Position numbers and translations under genes: made by a program. Below are positions 51,078 to 62,093 of a stretch of 64,000 bases of DNA, piece by piece; positions within the stretch are counted from its first letter, which is position 1; each line of letters starts with the position of its first letter. A model generated the notes under the pieces. The model did not search any database. It was not told where the DNA came from and was given only the letters and a program-made list of their open reading frames with translations. The stretch is from Alphaproteobacteria bacterium (GTDB lineage: Bacteria > Pseudomonadota > Alphaproteobacteria > GCA-2731375), in the NCBI GenBank assembly GCA_016776605.1, contig JADHTB010000005.1:1-64000 (forward strand). Reading direction: 5' to 3'.

Positions 51078-51169
51078 CGACAACATGGCTGTCCTGACCC
51101 ATGATGGCGGCAGTGGCGAGAGGCTGAAGCGCGCCATCGCCCTGCGCCAGCAAGAGGGAGATGCAAGCC

Positions 51170-52774
<1,605 letters not shown>

Positions 52775-52804
52775 TCCTGACCTTGAAAGTCCTGCCCCGG
52801 CCCG

Positions 52805-53602
52805 CTACAGGGTTTCGATCAGTTTTCGCATGCCTTCGCCGATGCGGGTCAGACCGGCTTGATAGATGAAACGGTCCCAGCCGATGCAAAAATGGCGGAC
52901 GCCCAGGTCTATATAGCGCTTGGCCTGCTCCACTTCGGCGATCTCGATGCGTGGGGCCACGCCGTATTCCAGGGATTTCTTGATCACCTGCTCTTCAAAG
53001 GGGCGGATTTCGGGCGTGTGCATAAGGCTGGGCTCGCCACGGGAAAAGCCGAAGTCCGCCGGGCCCCACTGGGTCATATCGACGCCCTTGGCCTTGGCGG
53101 TTTCCAATATCTCGTCGATATTGTCGAGGGCGGCATTTTTCTCGATCATGATCAAAAACACGGTGGCCTTCAGGTCGTCCAGATAGCCGTCCGGCTGATA
53201 GCCGCTTAACGCCGGGCGGCGCAATTTCACGCCCATCTGGCCGCCCTCACCGGGAATATCGGCGGCGATGGTGCGATGACAGGCCGTGACGTCTTCCGCC
53301 GTGCGGATATCGGTGAACAGCACTGCCTTGAAGCCGGCGCCAAGGGCCGCCTGGGCCCAAAACCCCTGGCTCTCCTGGTCGGGCTTCAGCATCAGGGGCA
53401 GATTGGCGCATTGGCCGGCCCGCGCCATGTGATAGAGCAACTGCATATCAAAGGCGGAATATTCGGCGCAATATTCGCCATAGTCGAACAGCCCCGTATC
53501 GCCAATAATTTCAGGCATATCCGGGTCGGCGGACAGGAAATGGGTGCCCATGGTGGCGGCGCCCGCGTTCAGCTTTTCCCTTAGGGTGTTGGCCATGATC
53601 AT
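52805..53602 (-). CDS. HpcH/HpaI-family aldolase
   Basis: 265 residues. A class II-type barrel of the HpaI/citrate-lyase-beta superfamily is indicated by RTAEDV and MIEKNAALDNIDEIL, and the GVDMTQWGPADFGFS segment. Such enzymes make or cleave 4-hydroxy-2-oxo acids to pyruvate and an aldehyde with a divalent metal. Start ATG 53602 with AAAGGA; an ATG three codons in is possible. It follows the next oxidoreductase gene by 38 bp, so the pair may form one unit. The substrate is unknown. Confidence 0.82.
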   Translation of the reverse strand: MIMANTLREKLNAGAATMGTHFLSADPDMPEIIGDTGLFDYGEYCAEYSAFDMQLLYHMARAGQCANLPLMLKPDQESQGFWAQAALGAGFKAVLFTDIRTAEDVTACHRTIAADIPGEGGQMGVKLRRPALSGYQPDGYLDDLKATVFLIMIEKNAALDNIDEILETAKAKGVDMTQWGPADFGFSRGEPSLMHTPEIRPFEEQVIKKSLEYGVAPRIEIAEVEQAKRYIDLGVRHFCIGWDRFIYQAGLTRIGEGMRKLIETL

Positions 53603-53640
53603 ATTGGGATGTCCTTTGTTCGCTTAAAGCAGGTGTTTGC

Positions 53641-54822
53641 TTAAAGCAGGGTCACGGGCTCTTCAACACCGCCATTGCCGGCCGAGACATAGCCGCTGTA
53701 GATGGCGGAAATACAATCGGCGGCCAGCTCGCTGTTGCTTTCCACATCGTCGCCATTGGCCACCGCGCGGTAGAATGCCTCGATCTCCTGGGGGAAGCCG
53801 TGGGAGAAATCCTCATCCGGCGCGGTCATGGCCCAGCCCTGTTTGGTGCCGATTTTTTCCACCACATAGATATCGTCAAACTGACTTTCCACCGGATTAT
53901 AGGTCTGCAATTGGTTCGAGGGGTTGAGATTGCAGATCGTCCGGTGATTGCCGGCACAAACCTCCAACCAGTTATGCACGCCGCCCAGCACGATGTCGGA
54001 AGCGAACACCGTCGCAATGGTGCCATCCTGAAAGGTGACGTGGGTCATGGCGAAATCCTCGATATCGACATAATCGGCGCGAATGTGCCCGGTATCAACA
54101 AAGTCGGGCAGTTGCGTCAGGGCATGGGTGCGTGCGGTCACCGTCGCGGGCCGGATCGGTTTGCCGAAGCGGGCCCGGCCCTCCACCCTTTTCAGATACA
54201 GCGCCGCGGTCAGCGGGTGGCAGCCCTTGCCGATCATGGCGCCGCCGCCAGCCAAATTCCAATGGCCATAGCTGGGCGCGTGGCTGCCGGAATGGGCCTC
54301 CTCGCCATGCATCCACAGGATTTGTCCCTTGGTTTTTTCCAGGATTTCCCGTTCCTTCTGGATGGTCGGGGCATAAACCCAGTTCTCGGCATAGAGGATC
54401 CGCGCCTTCGATTGGGCCTCCGCCGCCAGCATCCGCCTGATGCTGTCCAGGGCGCCGTTCCGGGCCTGGGTCATGGATGCCGTGCGGCCATCAAAATTTT
54501 CCGCGCCGTCACCGAAATAACCGGTCAGCGGTTTCTCGACGATGGGAAAAACGCCGCGTTCCAGCGCCTTCACCGCCACCGCTTCATGCAGCGCGGGCGG
54601 GATGCAGATATGCAGCACGTCGACCCCATCCAGCAATGCGTCAAGGTCATCGAAGGCCTGAATGCCGTGCTTTTTGGCAAAGCCTTGGGTGCTGGCCTGG
54701 GTCTTGGCGTGGACGCCGACCACTTCAACATCGGCGCAATAAACCCGCCGGGCGGCCTCGTGGTGAAAGCTGGCGGAAAAGCCGGCACCGACAATACCCG
54801 TTCGCACCTTCGCCTTACTCAT
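53641..54822 (-). CDS. Gfo/Idh/MocA-family oxidoreductase
   Basis: 393 residues. Rossmann motif GIVGAGFSASFH at about residues 9-20 and the EKPLTG motif that follows the active-site lysine are diagnostic. The family oxidises or reduces sugars, inositols or related polyols with NAD(P). The C-terminal alpha/beta domain is intact. It lies ahead of the HpcH/HpaI gene on the same strand, suggesting a small sugar-acid pathway, and is divergent from the YgjP-like gene by 134 bp. Confidence 0.88.
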   Translation of the reverse strand: MSKAKVRTGIVGAGFSASFHHEAARRVYCADVEVVGVHAKTQASTQGFAKKHGIQAFDDLDALLDGVDVLHICIPPALHEAVAVKALERGVFPIVEKPLTGYFGDGAENFDGRTASMTQARNGALDSIRRMLAAEAQSKARILYAENWVYAPTIQKEREILEKTKGQILWMHGEEAHSGSHAPSYGHWNLAGGGAMIGKGCHPLTAALYLKRVEGRARFGKPIRPATVTARTHALTQLPDFVDTGHIRADYVDIEDFAMTHVTFQDGTIATVFASDIVLGGVHNWLEVCAGNHRTICNLNPSNQLQTYNPVESQFDDIYVVEKIGTKQGWAMTAPDEDFSHGFPQEIEAFYRAVANGDDVESNSELAADCISAIYSGYVSAGNGGVEEPVTLL

Positions 54823-54956
54823 GATTTAGATCCTACTGCAAAACCTGGGCAAAAAACCCCGGCAAAAATCCCGGCGATGGACACAGCCGAACGCCAGCTT
54901 GGCTTATAAACAAATTGCTGTACCTTTGACATTGATTCGTCACTTCCCGGGTTCCC

Positions 54957-55658
54957 ATGGCCGCAGACTACGAGTTCGAATTCGAGATCAAGCGCTCGCA
55001 ACGGCGCAAAACCCTGTGTCTGCAAATTCGCGAAGGCCAGGTCCAGGTGATTGTGCCAACCCGGACGCCGGAGCGCCAGATAAAGGCCTTGCTGGACAAG
55101 CATACGCCGTGGATCCACAAGAAGCTTCGGGAACAGGCGGCGCGGCCCGCCGCAATGCCCAAGGCCTATGTGCATGGCGAGATCTACACTTATCTTGGCG
55201 AAGATCACCGCTTGCAGATTATCGAAGGGCCGCATTGGCCGGCGGAACGGATTGATAACGATCTGGTCGTGACCGTGCCGGCAAGCCTGGCGGACGGGGT
55301 AAGGGAAGCCAAGGTCAGGGACCGCTTGTACGAATGGTACCGGCAGTCCGCGCTGGAGGAATTGCAGGCAAGAACCGAATGCTATAGCCGGCGTCTGGGT
55401 GCCGCGCCAACCTCCGTCAAGGTGAAGTCATACAAACGCAGATGGGGCAGTTGCAGCGCCGGGGGCGAGATTTCCTATAACTGGCGGCTGATTATCGCGC
55501 CTGGTTCCGTCGTGGATTATGTTGCCGCCCATGAAGTCGCCCACCTTGTTCAGCATAATCATTCGCCGGATTTCTGGCGTCTGGTCGAAGAGCTGATGCC
55601 CGATTACCGCCACCAACAGGGCTGGCTGAACAAAAACGGCGCCACCTTGGCCATTTGA
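54957..55658 (+). CDS. YgjP-like zinc metallopeptidase (DUF45)
   Basis: 233 residues, matching the YgjP/DUF45 family. The zinc motif is H192-E-V-A-H196 in AAHEVAHLVQHNHS, preceded by RRWGSCSAGGEISYNWRL, the family signature. The N-terminus has no signal peptide, so it is cytoplasmic. The biological substrate of this group is unknown. It is a single-gene unit between a divergent oxidoreductase gene and a convergent amidohydrolase gene. Confidence 0.9.
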   Translation: MAADYEFEFEIKRSQRRKTLCLQIREGQVQVIVPTRTPERQIKALLDKHTPWIHKKLREQAARPAAMPKAYVHGEIYTYLGEDHRLQIIEGPHWPAERIDNDLVVTVPASLADGVREAKVRDRLYEWYRQSALEELQARTECYSRRLGAAPTSVKVKSYKRRWGSCSAGGEISYNWRLIIAPGSVVDYVAAHEVAHLVQHNHSPDFWRLVEELMPDYRHQQGWLNKNGATLAI

Positions 55659-55679
55659 TCCGGGCAAGTGTGGTCTCTT

Positions 55680-56537
55680 TTAAAGCGGTCCGGGGCCGTG
55701 CCACCAATGCTCGAACGGATTGGCGTGTTTGATACGCTGGATGGTTTCCTCTGATACCCGTGGCAGGCCGCTGCCGCCGATCACATTGTTGACGTTGGCC
55801 AGGCCGGCAAGGCTTTCCCCAACCTGGGAGAATGGGAAGTCGGTGCCGAAAAATATTTTGTCGGTGATGGCATATTCCTGGGCCGAAATCAGAATGTTCC
55901 AGAATTGCCAGGGCCGATAGAATATCGCCGCAATTTCGCAATAGACGTGGGGCCGTTTGCGCACAACGGCGATGCAGTCCTCGAACCAGGGATGACCCAT
56001 GTGGGCGCAAATAATCTTCAGATCCGGAAAGCGGGCGGCCACCGGATCCACATGGATTGCCCGGCCCAGATCCACCGGCGCATCCTCGGCGAAGGTGGTG
56101 CCCATATGCAGGGTCAGGGGCAGATCGTTGACCTGACAATATTCATAAATCGGCGTCATGCGGGGATCGGACAGGGCAACCCCGGTGTAGATGGGGCCTG
56201 ATTTTACCCCTTTTAGGCCCAAGACCTCGATGCCGTGGGTCAAGCGCTCCAGATAATCAGCCTCCATCGGGTCGACAAAGGCGAAGCCGACAAATTTATC
56301 GGGATAACGGGCAACCGCGTCCGCCACCGCCCCATCATCGCCCTCTACGCCGGCGGATTTGCGATAGCGGGGGGAAAACAATATGGCCTTGTCCACCGCC
56401 GCCATCGCCGCATAAACGGTGCCGGCGTCGGCCTTCAGGCCATAGCCGCCGTCGGCGCGCACGCGGCGCATCTGTTCGGCGTAAAGCGGCGTGAAATGTG
56501 CGTCATTCCAAAGGTTCACGTGACAATCGACGATCAT
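55680..56537 (-). CDS. Amidohydrolase-2 family protein
   Basis: 285 residues from ATG 56537, with GGAG four bases upstream; a TTG at 56549 is less likely. TIM-barrel hydrolase/decarboxylase family: the second metal region ICAHMGHPWFEDCI and the catalytic aspartate in FFGTDFPFS are present. The first motif, normally H-x-H, reads D-C-H-V-N, so the second metal histidine is replaced by asparagine; catalysis may use one metal or a different mode, as in some decarboxylases. It is divergent from the VOC gene by 125 bp. Confidence 0.82.
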   Translation of the reverse strand: MIVDCHVNLWNDAHFTPLYAEQMRRVRADGGYGLKADAGTVYAAMAAVDKAILFSPRYRKSAGVEGDDGAVADAVARYPDKFVGFAFVDPMEADYLERLTHGIEVLGLKGVKSGPIYTGVALSDPRMTPIYEYCQVNDLPLTLHMGTTFAEDAPVDLGRAIHVDPVAARFPDLKIICAHMGHPWFEDCIAVVRKRPHVYCEIAAIFYRPWQFWNILISAQEYAITDKIFFGTDFPFSQVGESLAGLANVNNVIGGSGLPRVSEETIQRIKHANPFEHWWHGPGPL

Positions 56538-56662
56538 GGGCTCCACCAATTATAGGGCGCGGCGCAATGCGCATTATGACGCGGACGTACAATCTCGCAC
56601 CCAGGCTATTTAATTGCTAGGCTGGCGATAAGCCCCGTCAATTATTTTATCAGGAGCCTGCA

Positions 56663-57205
56663 ATGTCCGTCACCACCGGCCTGCATCACGTGGCCTACCG
56701 TTGCAACAACGCCCAGGAGACCGTGGATTTCTATACCAATGTTGTTGGCATGGATTATGTCATGGCCATTTCCGAGGATCGGGTACCCTCAACCAAGGAA
56801 CCCGATCCCTATATGCATATCTTTTTCGAGATTGGCCCGGGCAGCTATCTGGCATTTTTTGAACTGCCAAATTCACCGACCATGGGAAAAGACCCCAATA
56901 CGCCGGAATGGGTTCAGCACATCGCCTTTGCGGTGCCGGACATGGATACCCTGTTGATCGCCAAGGCGCGGATTGAAGCCAGTGGTCTCGACGTCCTCGG
57001 CCCCATTGATCATATGCTGTTCAAATCAATCTACTTCTTCGATCCCAATGGCCACCGCCTGGAACTGGCGACCAATACGGGCGACCCTGGGAATTGGAAA
57101 AGGGCCGCCGATGCCGCCCCCGCCATGCTGGACGCCTGGAACAAGAACGGCAGCACGGGAGATTTGGGTAGCTGGTTCCACGCCAAGGAACTGGGCCGCG
57201 ATTAG
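56663..57205 (+). CDS. VOC-superfamily (glyoxalase/extradiol-type) protein
   Basis: 180 residues with two beta-alpha-beta-beta-beta units. Possible metal ligands are H8 or H9 (GLHHVAY), H in VQHIAFAV and E in HRLELAT. The last 50 residues are an extra helical tail ending in WFHAKELGRD. The superfamily covers glyoxalase I, dioxygenases and epimerases, and the reaction cannot be told. Clear AGGAG site. Its stop overlaps the convergent ChaC-like gene by 4 bp. Confidence 0.85.
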   Translation: MSVTTGLHHVAYRCNNAQETVDFYTNVVGMDYVMAISEDRVPSTKEPDPYMHIFFEIGPGSYLAFFELPNSPTMGKDPNTPEWVQHIAFAVPDMDTLLIAKARIEASGLDVLGPIDHMLFKSIYFFDPNGHRLELATNTGDPGNWKRAADAAPAMLDAWNKNGSTGDLGSWFHAKELGRD

Positions 57206-57786
57206 GTTTCACCTGCCTGCACGGCGAGATTAATTTTATGCAGGTGGCCATCGGCGATGCCCATGGCTTGCAACTGTTGCACCGCACTGGCGACATATTC
57301 GGGATTGGCGCCCGATACGCCATGGGCCCGGCGCACCGTGTCGGCCGCCTGCCGGTAATCCAGTTTGCCGGCGTATTGCGGGTGGCCGCGGTTGGCGCGG
57401 AAGGTCAGGGCGGTGACCGCGGCCCGATTGGCGGCGCCGCCTAGATATACCCGCTGCAGCGTGGCCTGGTAGCCATCCGTGACCAACTCGCGCCGATAAA
57501 GGTAATCGGCCACTGCGTGCTTGTCGGCGGCGGCAATGCGGAACGCGATGCCCTGGCAGGAGCCACCCACATCCAGGCCCAACACCAGGCCCGGGCGCGC
57601 CCTGGTGCCACGGTGCACCCAGGACCAGACGCACAGCGCGCGATGATAGCCGTACACCCGTCCCGTTCGGCGTTCCGCATGGGCAAAGCCCGGCCGCCAC
57701 ATGACCGAGCCATAGCCGAAAACCCAAAGATCGCCTTCCGGTAGGGTAAGATCCGGTATGGTGTATTGCGGTGGAGCGAGGTTCAC
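57202..57786 (-). CDS. ChaC-like gamma-glutamylcyclotransferase
   Basis: 194 residues, the ChaC size. The substrate loop FGYGS is at 23-27 and the catalytic glutamate is E100 in LYRREL. ChaC enzymes release 5-oxoproline and Cys-Gly from glutathione in the cytoplasm. In proteobacteria the family is also known by its chance position next to cation-transport genes, which is not the case here. It is tail-to-tail with the VOC gene and head-to-head with the DUF2125 gene. Confidence 0.88.
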   Translation of the reverse strand: MNLAPPQYTIPDLTLPEGDLWVFGYGSVMWRPGFAHAERRTGRVYGYHRALCVWSWVHRGTRARPGLVLGLDVGGSCQGIAFRIAAADKHAVADYLYRRELVTDGYQATLQRVYLGGAANRAAVTALTFRANRGHPQYAGKLDYRQAADTVRRAHGVSGANPEYVASAVQQLQAMGIADGHLHKINLAVQAGET

Positions 57787-57900
57787 GTTGGCTGCCTTGC
57801 ATTATTAGAAACCTGACTTAAAGCCAGAGCATCGGTTTGGCAATCAATCTTGGCGGCAACTTGATGCATGGGCTATAACGCGGGCCAGCAGTGAGGTGTC

Positions 57901-58911
57901 ATGCGCTATTACATATTGGTCGGAACGGTTGCCGCAGTGATGGCGGCGTGGAGCGGCGGCTGGTTTTATAAGGCCGGCCAGTTGCGGGATGAGATACAAC
58001 TGCGCGCCAGCCAGAGCAGCCCGGCGCGGGAATGGGCCTATCGCGACATGGCGATCACGGGCTTTCCCTTTCGCCTGCAGGTGGACCTGAGCAGCCCGCA
58101 CATTGCTTTGCGCGGCCAGGCGCGGGAATTGCTCTGGGAGTCCGATCAGATCAAGGCCGTGGGACATCCCTGGCAGCCGCACCATATTCTGTTCGACGTG
58201 ACCGGCCGTCACCGGTTCAAAGCCAGACTTTCCGGCCATTGGCGTGAACTAACGCTGGATAGCAGCGAAGCCATGGCCAGCCTCGAAACCGATGCCGAGA
58301 ACCGTCCCGAGCGGCTTTCCCTGGATGTCAGGAAAATTCTGCTGCGCTATAACGGCGCCCCGGCCTTGCAGGGGGAGCGCCTGCAATTACATTCCCGGTC
58401 GGCGCCGGATATACCGGATGGTTTGGATCTGGCCTTGAGCGGCGAGACCCTTGAAGTGGCTGCAGGCGCGCTGCCCAGCGACGTTGTTGATCTGCCCCGT
58501 ACCGCCAAATTGGTCGACCTGCAAGCCAGGGTGACCGGCCTGCCAAAGGGCGGCCTTACGCTCGGCGGTTTGCCGCAATGGCGCGACGGCGGCGGCACCC
58601 TGGAAGTCAAAACGTTCCATTTACAGTGGGGCGATATGGATATCTCCGCCACCGGCAGTCTGGCCCTGGACGCTGAAATGCGGCCCATCGGCGCCTTGAC
58701 CGCGCGGATCAAAGGCCATGACGAATTGCTCGATATCGCCATGGCAAACGGCATGATGGATGAAGATAATCTGGCCACGGCCCGCGCGGTATTGGGCCTG
58801 TTGGCGGCTGCGGGCGGGGGCGTTCTTTCGGTACCGGTGCGGCTCCAGGACGGTCAGCTATTCCTGGGCCCGGCCGTGGTCGCCAAGCTGGCCCGCATTA
58901 CGGACAATTAA
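57901..58911 (+). CDS. DUF2125-family membrane-anchored protein
   Basis: 336 residues, the length of the alphaproteobacterial DUF2125 family. One N-terminal helix (residues about 3-22) anchors a beta-rich periplasmic part, and GFPFRLQVDLSSPHI near residue 50 is the conserved family start. No function is established. In several alphaproteobacteria it sits beside the prephenate dehydrogenase gene, as here, with which it overlaps tail-to-tail by 4 bp. The conserved position is more likely inheritance of synteny than a shared pathway. Confidence 0.88.
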   Translation: MRYYILVGTVAAVMAAWSGGWFYKAGQLRDEIQLRASQSSPAREWAYRDMAITGFPFRLQVDLSSPHIALRGQARELLWESDQIKAVGHPWQPHHILFDVTGRHRFKARLSGHWRELTLDSSEAMASLETDAENRPERLSLDVRKILLRYNGAPALQGERLQLHSRSAPDIPDGLDLALSGETLEVAAGALPSDVVDLPRTAKLVDLQARVTGLPKGGLTLGGLPQWRDGGGTLEVKTFHLQWGDMDISATGSLALDAEMRPIGALTARIKGHDELLDIAMANGMMDEDNLATARAVLGLLAAAGGGVLSVPVRLQDGQLFLGPAVVAKLARITDN

Positions 58912-59861
58912 TCCGGTTTCACCGGCTGTCCGGGGCGGCGGCCAAAGTCGGGGGCGTCGGTGTCCTGGCCGGCTTGGATAATGCGTTGACGAATATCCCG
59001 GGCCTGGCTGAACTGGCGCAGTAGATTGTCGCCCTGGCCCCAGCGGATGGCCCGTTGCAAGGCCAGCAAATCCTCGGTGAAGCGGCCCAGGGTTTCCAAC
59101 ACCGCGTCCCGGTTGTTGAGGAAGACATCGCGCCAGAATTCCGGGTCGGATGCGGCGATCCGGGTGAAATCGCGAAAGCCGCCGGCGGAATATTTCACAA
59201 CTTCGCCCTGGGTCACGGTTTCCATATCATCCGCCGTATTTACGATATTGTAGGCGATCAGATGCGGCAGATGCGAGGTGATGGCCAGCACCAGATCGTG
59301 CCGGCTGGCGGCCATGATCTCGACCCGGCTGCCCAAAGCCTGTACGAATGCCGTCAGCCGCTGTACCGCCTGCGTGTCGGCCTCTTCGCCGGGAGTCAGG
59401 ATCCACCAACGGCCATCGAACAGCTCTGCGAAACCGGCTTCGGGGCCGGATTTTTCGCTGCCCGATACCGGGTGCCCTGGCACCAGATGCACGCCATCGG
59501 GAATATGGGGTCCCAGATCGCGCGCGACACAGCCCTTGACCGAGCCCACATCGGAGACGATGGCGCCGGGCATCAAGCTGGAGGCGATGGCCTTGCCGAC
59601 CGTGGCATAGCTGCCCAGATGCGAGCAGACGATGACCAGATCGGCGCCGGCCACGGCCTCCGCCGGGTTCTCGTACATGGCATCAACGATGCCCAGTTCC
59701 ATTGCCTTGTCGCGGGTCTTTGCCGTCCGGGCGCAGCCAACGATGGTCGTCGCCAGGTCGGCGCGGCGGGCGGCGCGGGCAATGGACGAGCCGATCAGCC
59801 CTACGCCGATCAGTGCCAGACGGTCAAAATGCGGGGACGCGTTATCTGTTTCAGACGCCAT
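58908..59861 (-). CDS. tyrA: Prephenate/arogenate dehydrogenase
   Basis: 317 residues. NAD(P) motif LIGVGLIGSSIARAAR near residues 16-31, GHPVSGSEKSGPEA around the substrate pocket, and an all-helical C-terminal dimer domain. It oxidatively decarboxylates prephenate or arogenate on the way to tyrosine. Its first 11 bp overlap the end of hisC. In this lineage TyrA-like and HisC-like enzymes are often made together because HisC also transaminates aromatic 2-oxo acids, completing phenylalanine and tyrosine synthesis. Confidence 0.92.
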   Translation of the reverse strand: MASETDNASPHFDRLALIGVGLIGSSIARAARRADLATTIVGCARTAKTRDKAMELGIVDAMYENPAEAVAGADLVIVCSHLGSYATVGKAIASSLMPGAIVSDVGSVKGCVARDLGPHIPDGVHLVPGHPVSGSEKSGPEAGFAELFDGRWWILTPGEEADTQAVQRLTAFVQALGSRVEIMAASRHDLVLAITSHLPHLIAYNIVNTADDMETVTQGEVVKYSAGGFRDFTRIAASDPEFWRDVFLNNRDAVLETLGRFTEDLLALQRAIRWGQGDNLLRQFSQARDIRQRIIQAGQDTDAPDFGRRPGQPVKPD

Positions 59862-60954
59862 CGGTTGTACTCAAAAACTCCTCTACGGCGGCGATGGCCG
59901 CCCGGTTATCCTCTTCCAGGCCGATGGTGAAGCGTAAATATGCCTCCAGGCCATACGCCGCGACGCCACGGGGCAGAATGCCCCTGCGGCGCAAAAATTC
60001 CGCGGCCGCACCGGCCGTGTGGGGCCCTTGGGTGCCAAAATGCACGGTTAGGAAATTGCCCACGCTGGGAATGAATTGCAGACGCAGCCGCCGGCATTCA
60101 TCCTGCCACCAGGCCAGCCAGCGATCGTTATGGGCCCGGGCCGCATCCGTGTGTGCGACATCCTGCAAGGCAGCCAGGCCGGCCGCCTGGGCCGCCGCAT
60201 TGACGTTGAACGGGGAACGCACCCGGTGATAGACCATGGCGATCTCCTCCGGGCAATAGGCCCAGCCGAGGCGCAGGCCGGCCAGCCCATAGATCTTGGA
60301 AAAGGTCCGGGTCATCACCACATTGTCGTGCGCTTCGACCAGCTCAATCCCCGGCGAATAATCGTTGCGGCTGACGAATTCCGCATAGGCATCATCGATC
60401 ACCAGCAGGACGGTTTCCGGCAATTGGGCGCGCAAACGCTCCACTTCCGATAAAGGTAAGTAGGTGCCTGTCGGATTATTCGGGTTGGCCAGAAACACCA
60501 TCTTGGTCCGTTCCGTCACGACCGCCAAAATTGCGTCGACCGAGGCGGTGAATTCGTCCTCGGCTGCCTTTACGGGCGTTGCGCCACTCGCCATGGCGCC
60601 CAACGGATACATCAGGAAGCCATGTTCCGTGTAGACCACCTCGTCACCCGCACCGGCATAGGAATGGATCAGGTGGCTGATAATTTCGTCAGAGCCGTTG
60701 CCGCAAATGATTCCGTTGATGTTCAGGCCATGCATCTCGGCCAGGCCGGCGCGCAAATCCGCGCAGCCGCCATCGGGATAGCGGTGCAGGTTGTCCGCTA
60801 CCGCGCGAAAGGCCGCAATGGCCTTGGGCGAAGCCCCGGTCGCCGCCTCGTTGGACGACAGCTTGACAATGCGGGCCAGGCCTTCCGCCGTGGCATCACC
60901 GCCGACATAGGGCGTGATGTTCAGAATGCCCTCAATTGGCGTTGGCGTGGTCAT
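59851..60954 (-). CDS. hisC: Histidinol-phosphate/aromatic aminotransferase HisC
   Basis: 367 residues. PLP lysine in TFSKIYGLAGLRLGW, NPNNPTGTYLP and GNGSDEIISHLI are characteristic. It transaminates histidinol phosphate and, in related alphaproteobacteria, prephenate or phenylpyruvate. The order chorismate mutase - hisC - tyrA with 5 bp and an 11-bp overlap favours an aromatic amino acid role here; no other his gene is present in the window. Confidence 0.92.
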   Translation of the reverse strand: MTTPTPIEGILNITPYVGGDATAEGLARIVKLSSNEAATGASPKAIAAFRAVADNLHRYPDGGCADLRAGLAEMHGLNINGIICGNGSDEIISHLIHSYAGAGDEVVYTEHGFLMYPLGAMASGATPVKAAEDEFTASVDAILAVVTERTKMVFLANPNNPTGTYLPLSEVERLRAQLPETVLLVIDDAYAEFVSRNDYSPGIELVEAHDNVVMTRTFSKIYGLAGLRLGWAYCPEEIAMVYHRVRSPFNVNAAAQAAGLAALQDVAHTDAARAHNDRWLAWWQDECRRLRLQFIPSVGNFLTVHFGTQGPHTAGAAAEFLRRRGILPRGVAAYGLEAYLRFTIGLEEDNRAAIAAVEEFLSTTDGV

Positions 60955-60959
60955 AATGT

Positions 60960-61841
60960 TTACCCTGCCTTACCGACGGCCAGCGCTTTTGGATAGGCTC
61001 CCAGAATAGAGACCCGTGACAGGCCTTCGCCCATTTTTTCGTGGAAAGCAACCATGGCCGGATCTTCATCGTTGACCAGCCCATCCAATTCGATCAATTG
61101 CAGACGGACGCCTTGTTGATCCTGTTCGTGCACGGCCAGGGGATGAACACCAAAGCCACACTGGTCCAATTGACCCATCACCCGGGCAAGAGACACATCC
61201 AGATAGGTTTCAACCATCGCCAGGGTCGCATCCTCGCCGCTCGCCTCGGGCACCAGTTTCGCCACCGCCAAGGCTTCCAATCGTTCAAACCGGCCGGTCA
61301 GCGAGGAGAAAAAAGGCAACCGCCAAATGACCCGGGGCCCGGACTGGTCATTCGCCTGGGAGGCCAGGGCCGGCCACCAGGGATTTTCCTCGCCGCTTTG
61401 CGGAAATGGCAACAGCCCGATGGCGCCCGGCTGATCATCAACTATGCGCATGACCACGGATGGAGAGGTGTGCAACGTCATGGGCACGGAAGAGCCGAAA
61501 TGATTACGCGCCATGTCCCAATAGGCGACCGAACGCGCCGGCGCGCAGACGGCAACGCTCATGGGGCCCTGCAGTGCCGTCGCGCCGTTCATCAACTCGC
61601 GCCAGATCCGGATAACCGTCGCGGTTGGCAATGGCCCCGTATGCCGTTTCGCCAGCGCGCGCACCACCTCCGCCTCGCGGCTCGGGCGCATGGCAAAGTC
61701 ATGCCGGCCGAGCAATTGCTTGGCTTTGGCGACCTGATCGATCAGGGCGGTCCGCTGCATAATCTTGTCATGCAGTTCTCCGTCAATCCGGTCAATCTGC
61801 CGGCGCAAATCGTCGAGGTTCGGAATATTGTTCGGCATCAT
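60960..61841 (-). CDS. Chorismate mutase (AroQ type) with prephenate-dehydratase-like C-terminal region
   Basis: 293 residues from ATG 61841, with AGGA six bases before; the frame to 61919 is unlikely. Residues about 5-95 are an AroQ chorismate mutase (LRRQIDRIDGELHDKIMQRTAL). The remaining 190 residues lack the TRF motif of prephenate dehydratase and look like its degraded homologue, ending with an ACT-like SRVSILGAYPKAL. It makes prephenate for the two genes downstream. The C-terminal part may regulate activity by sensing phenylalanine; this is a guess. Divergent from metX by 252 bp. Confidence 0.82.
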   Translation of the reverse strand: MMPNNIPNLDDLRRQIDRIDGELHDKIMQRTALIDQVAKAKQLLGRHDFAMRPSREAEVVRALAKRHTGPLPTATVIRIWRELMNGATALQGPMSVAVCAPARSVAYWDMARNHFGSSVPMTLHTSPSVVMRIVDDQPGAIGLLPFPQSGEENPWWPALASQANDQSGPRVIWRLPFFSSLTGRFERLEALAVAKLVPEASGEDATLAMVETYLDVSLARVMGQLDQCGFGVHPLAVHEQDQQGVRLQLIELDGLVNDEDPAMVAFHEKMGEGLSRVSILGAYPKALAVGKAG

Positions 61842-62093
61842 TATGGTCCTAGCCAAAGGCGGTCGGTTCGCAAGGCGGCTCCGGATGGCGGTGATACACG
61901 TCCCATCCATCCTGGGCAAGCCAAAGACGCGGCAAACTTTCCGCTAAAGATACATTGACACCGCATGGGGGCCTGCATAGTACCCACTGGTCAGGATAAG
62001 ATAGGATAGTGCGTGGGCGCCACAAGAATAGCAGCCATCCGCCTATCAAAACAGCCGTAGTAACGAAATAACTATTTTGGGTTCTCCAGGATT

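Noticed and set aside
61041..61958. Long plus-strand frame opposite the chorismate mutase gene
   Set aside because: It is antisense to a clear family member and its composition is that of a shadow frame.
61842..62093. Possible SAM-responsive riboswitch upstream of metX
   Set aside because: The 252-bp leader lacks the pairing pattern and the conserved GCTTGCAGCCAC-like and CGCTAAAA-like elements of SAM-II, and I see no SAM-V or SAH motif in order.
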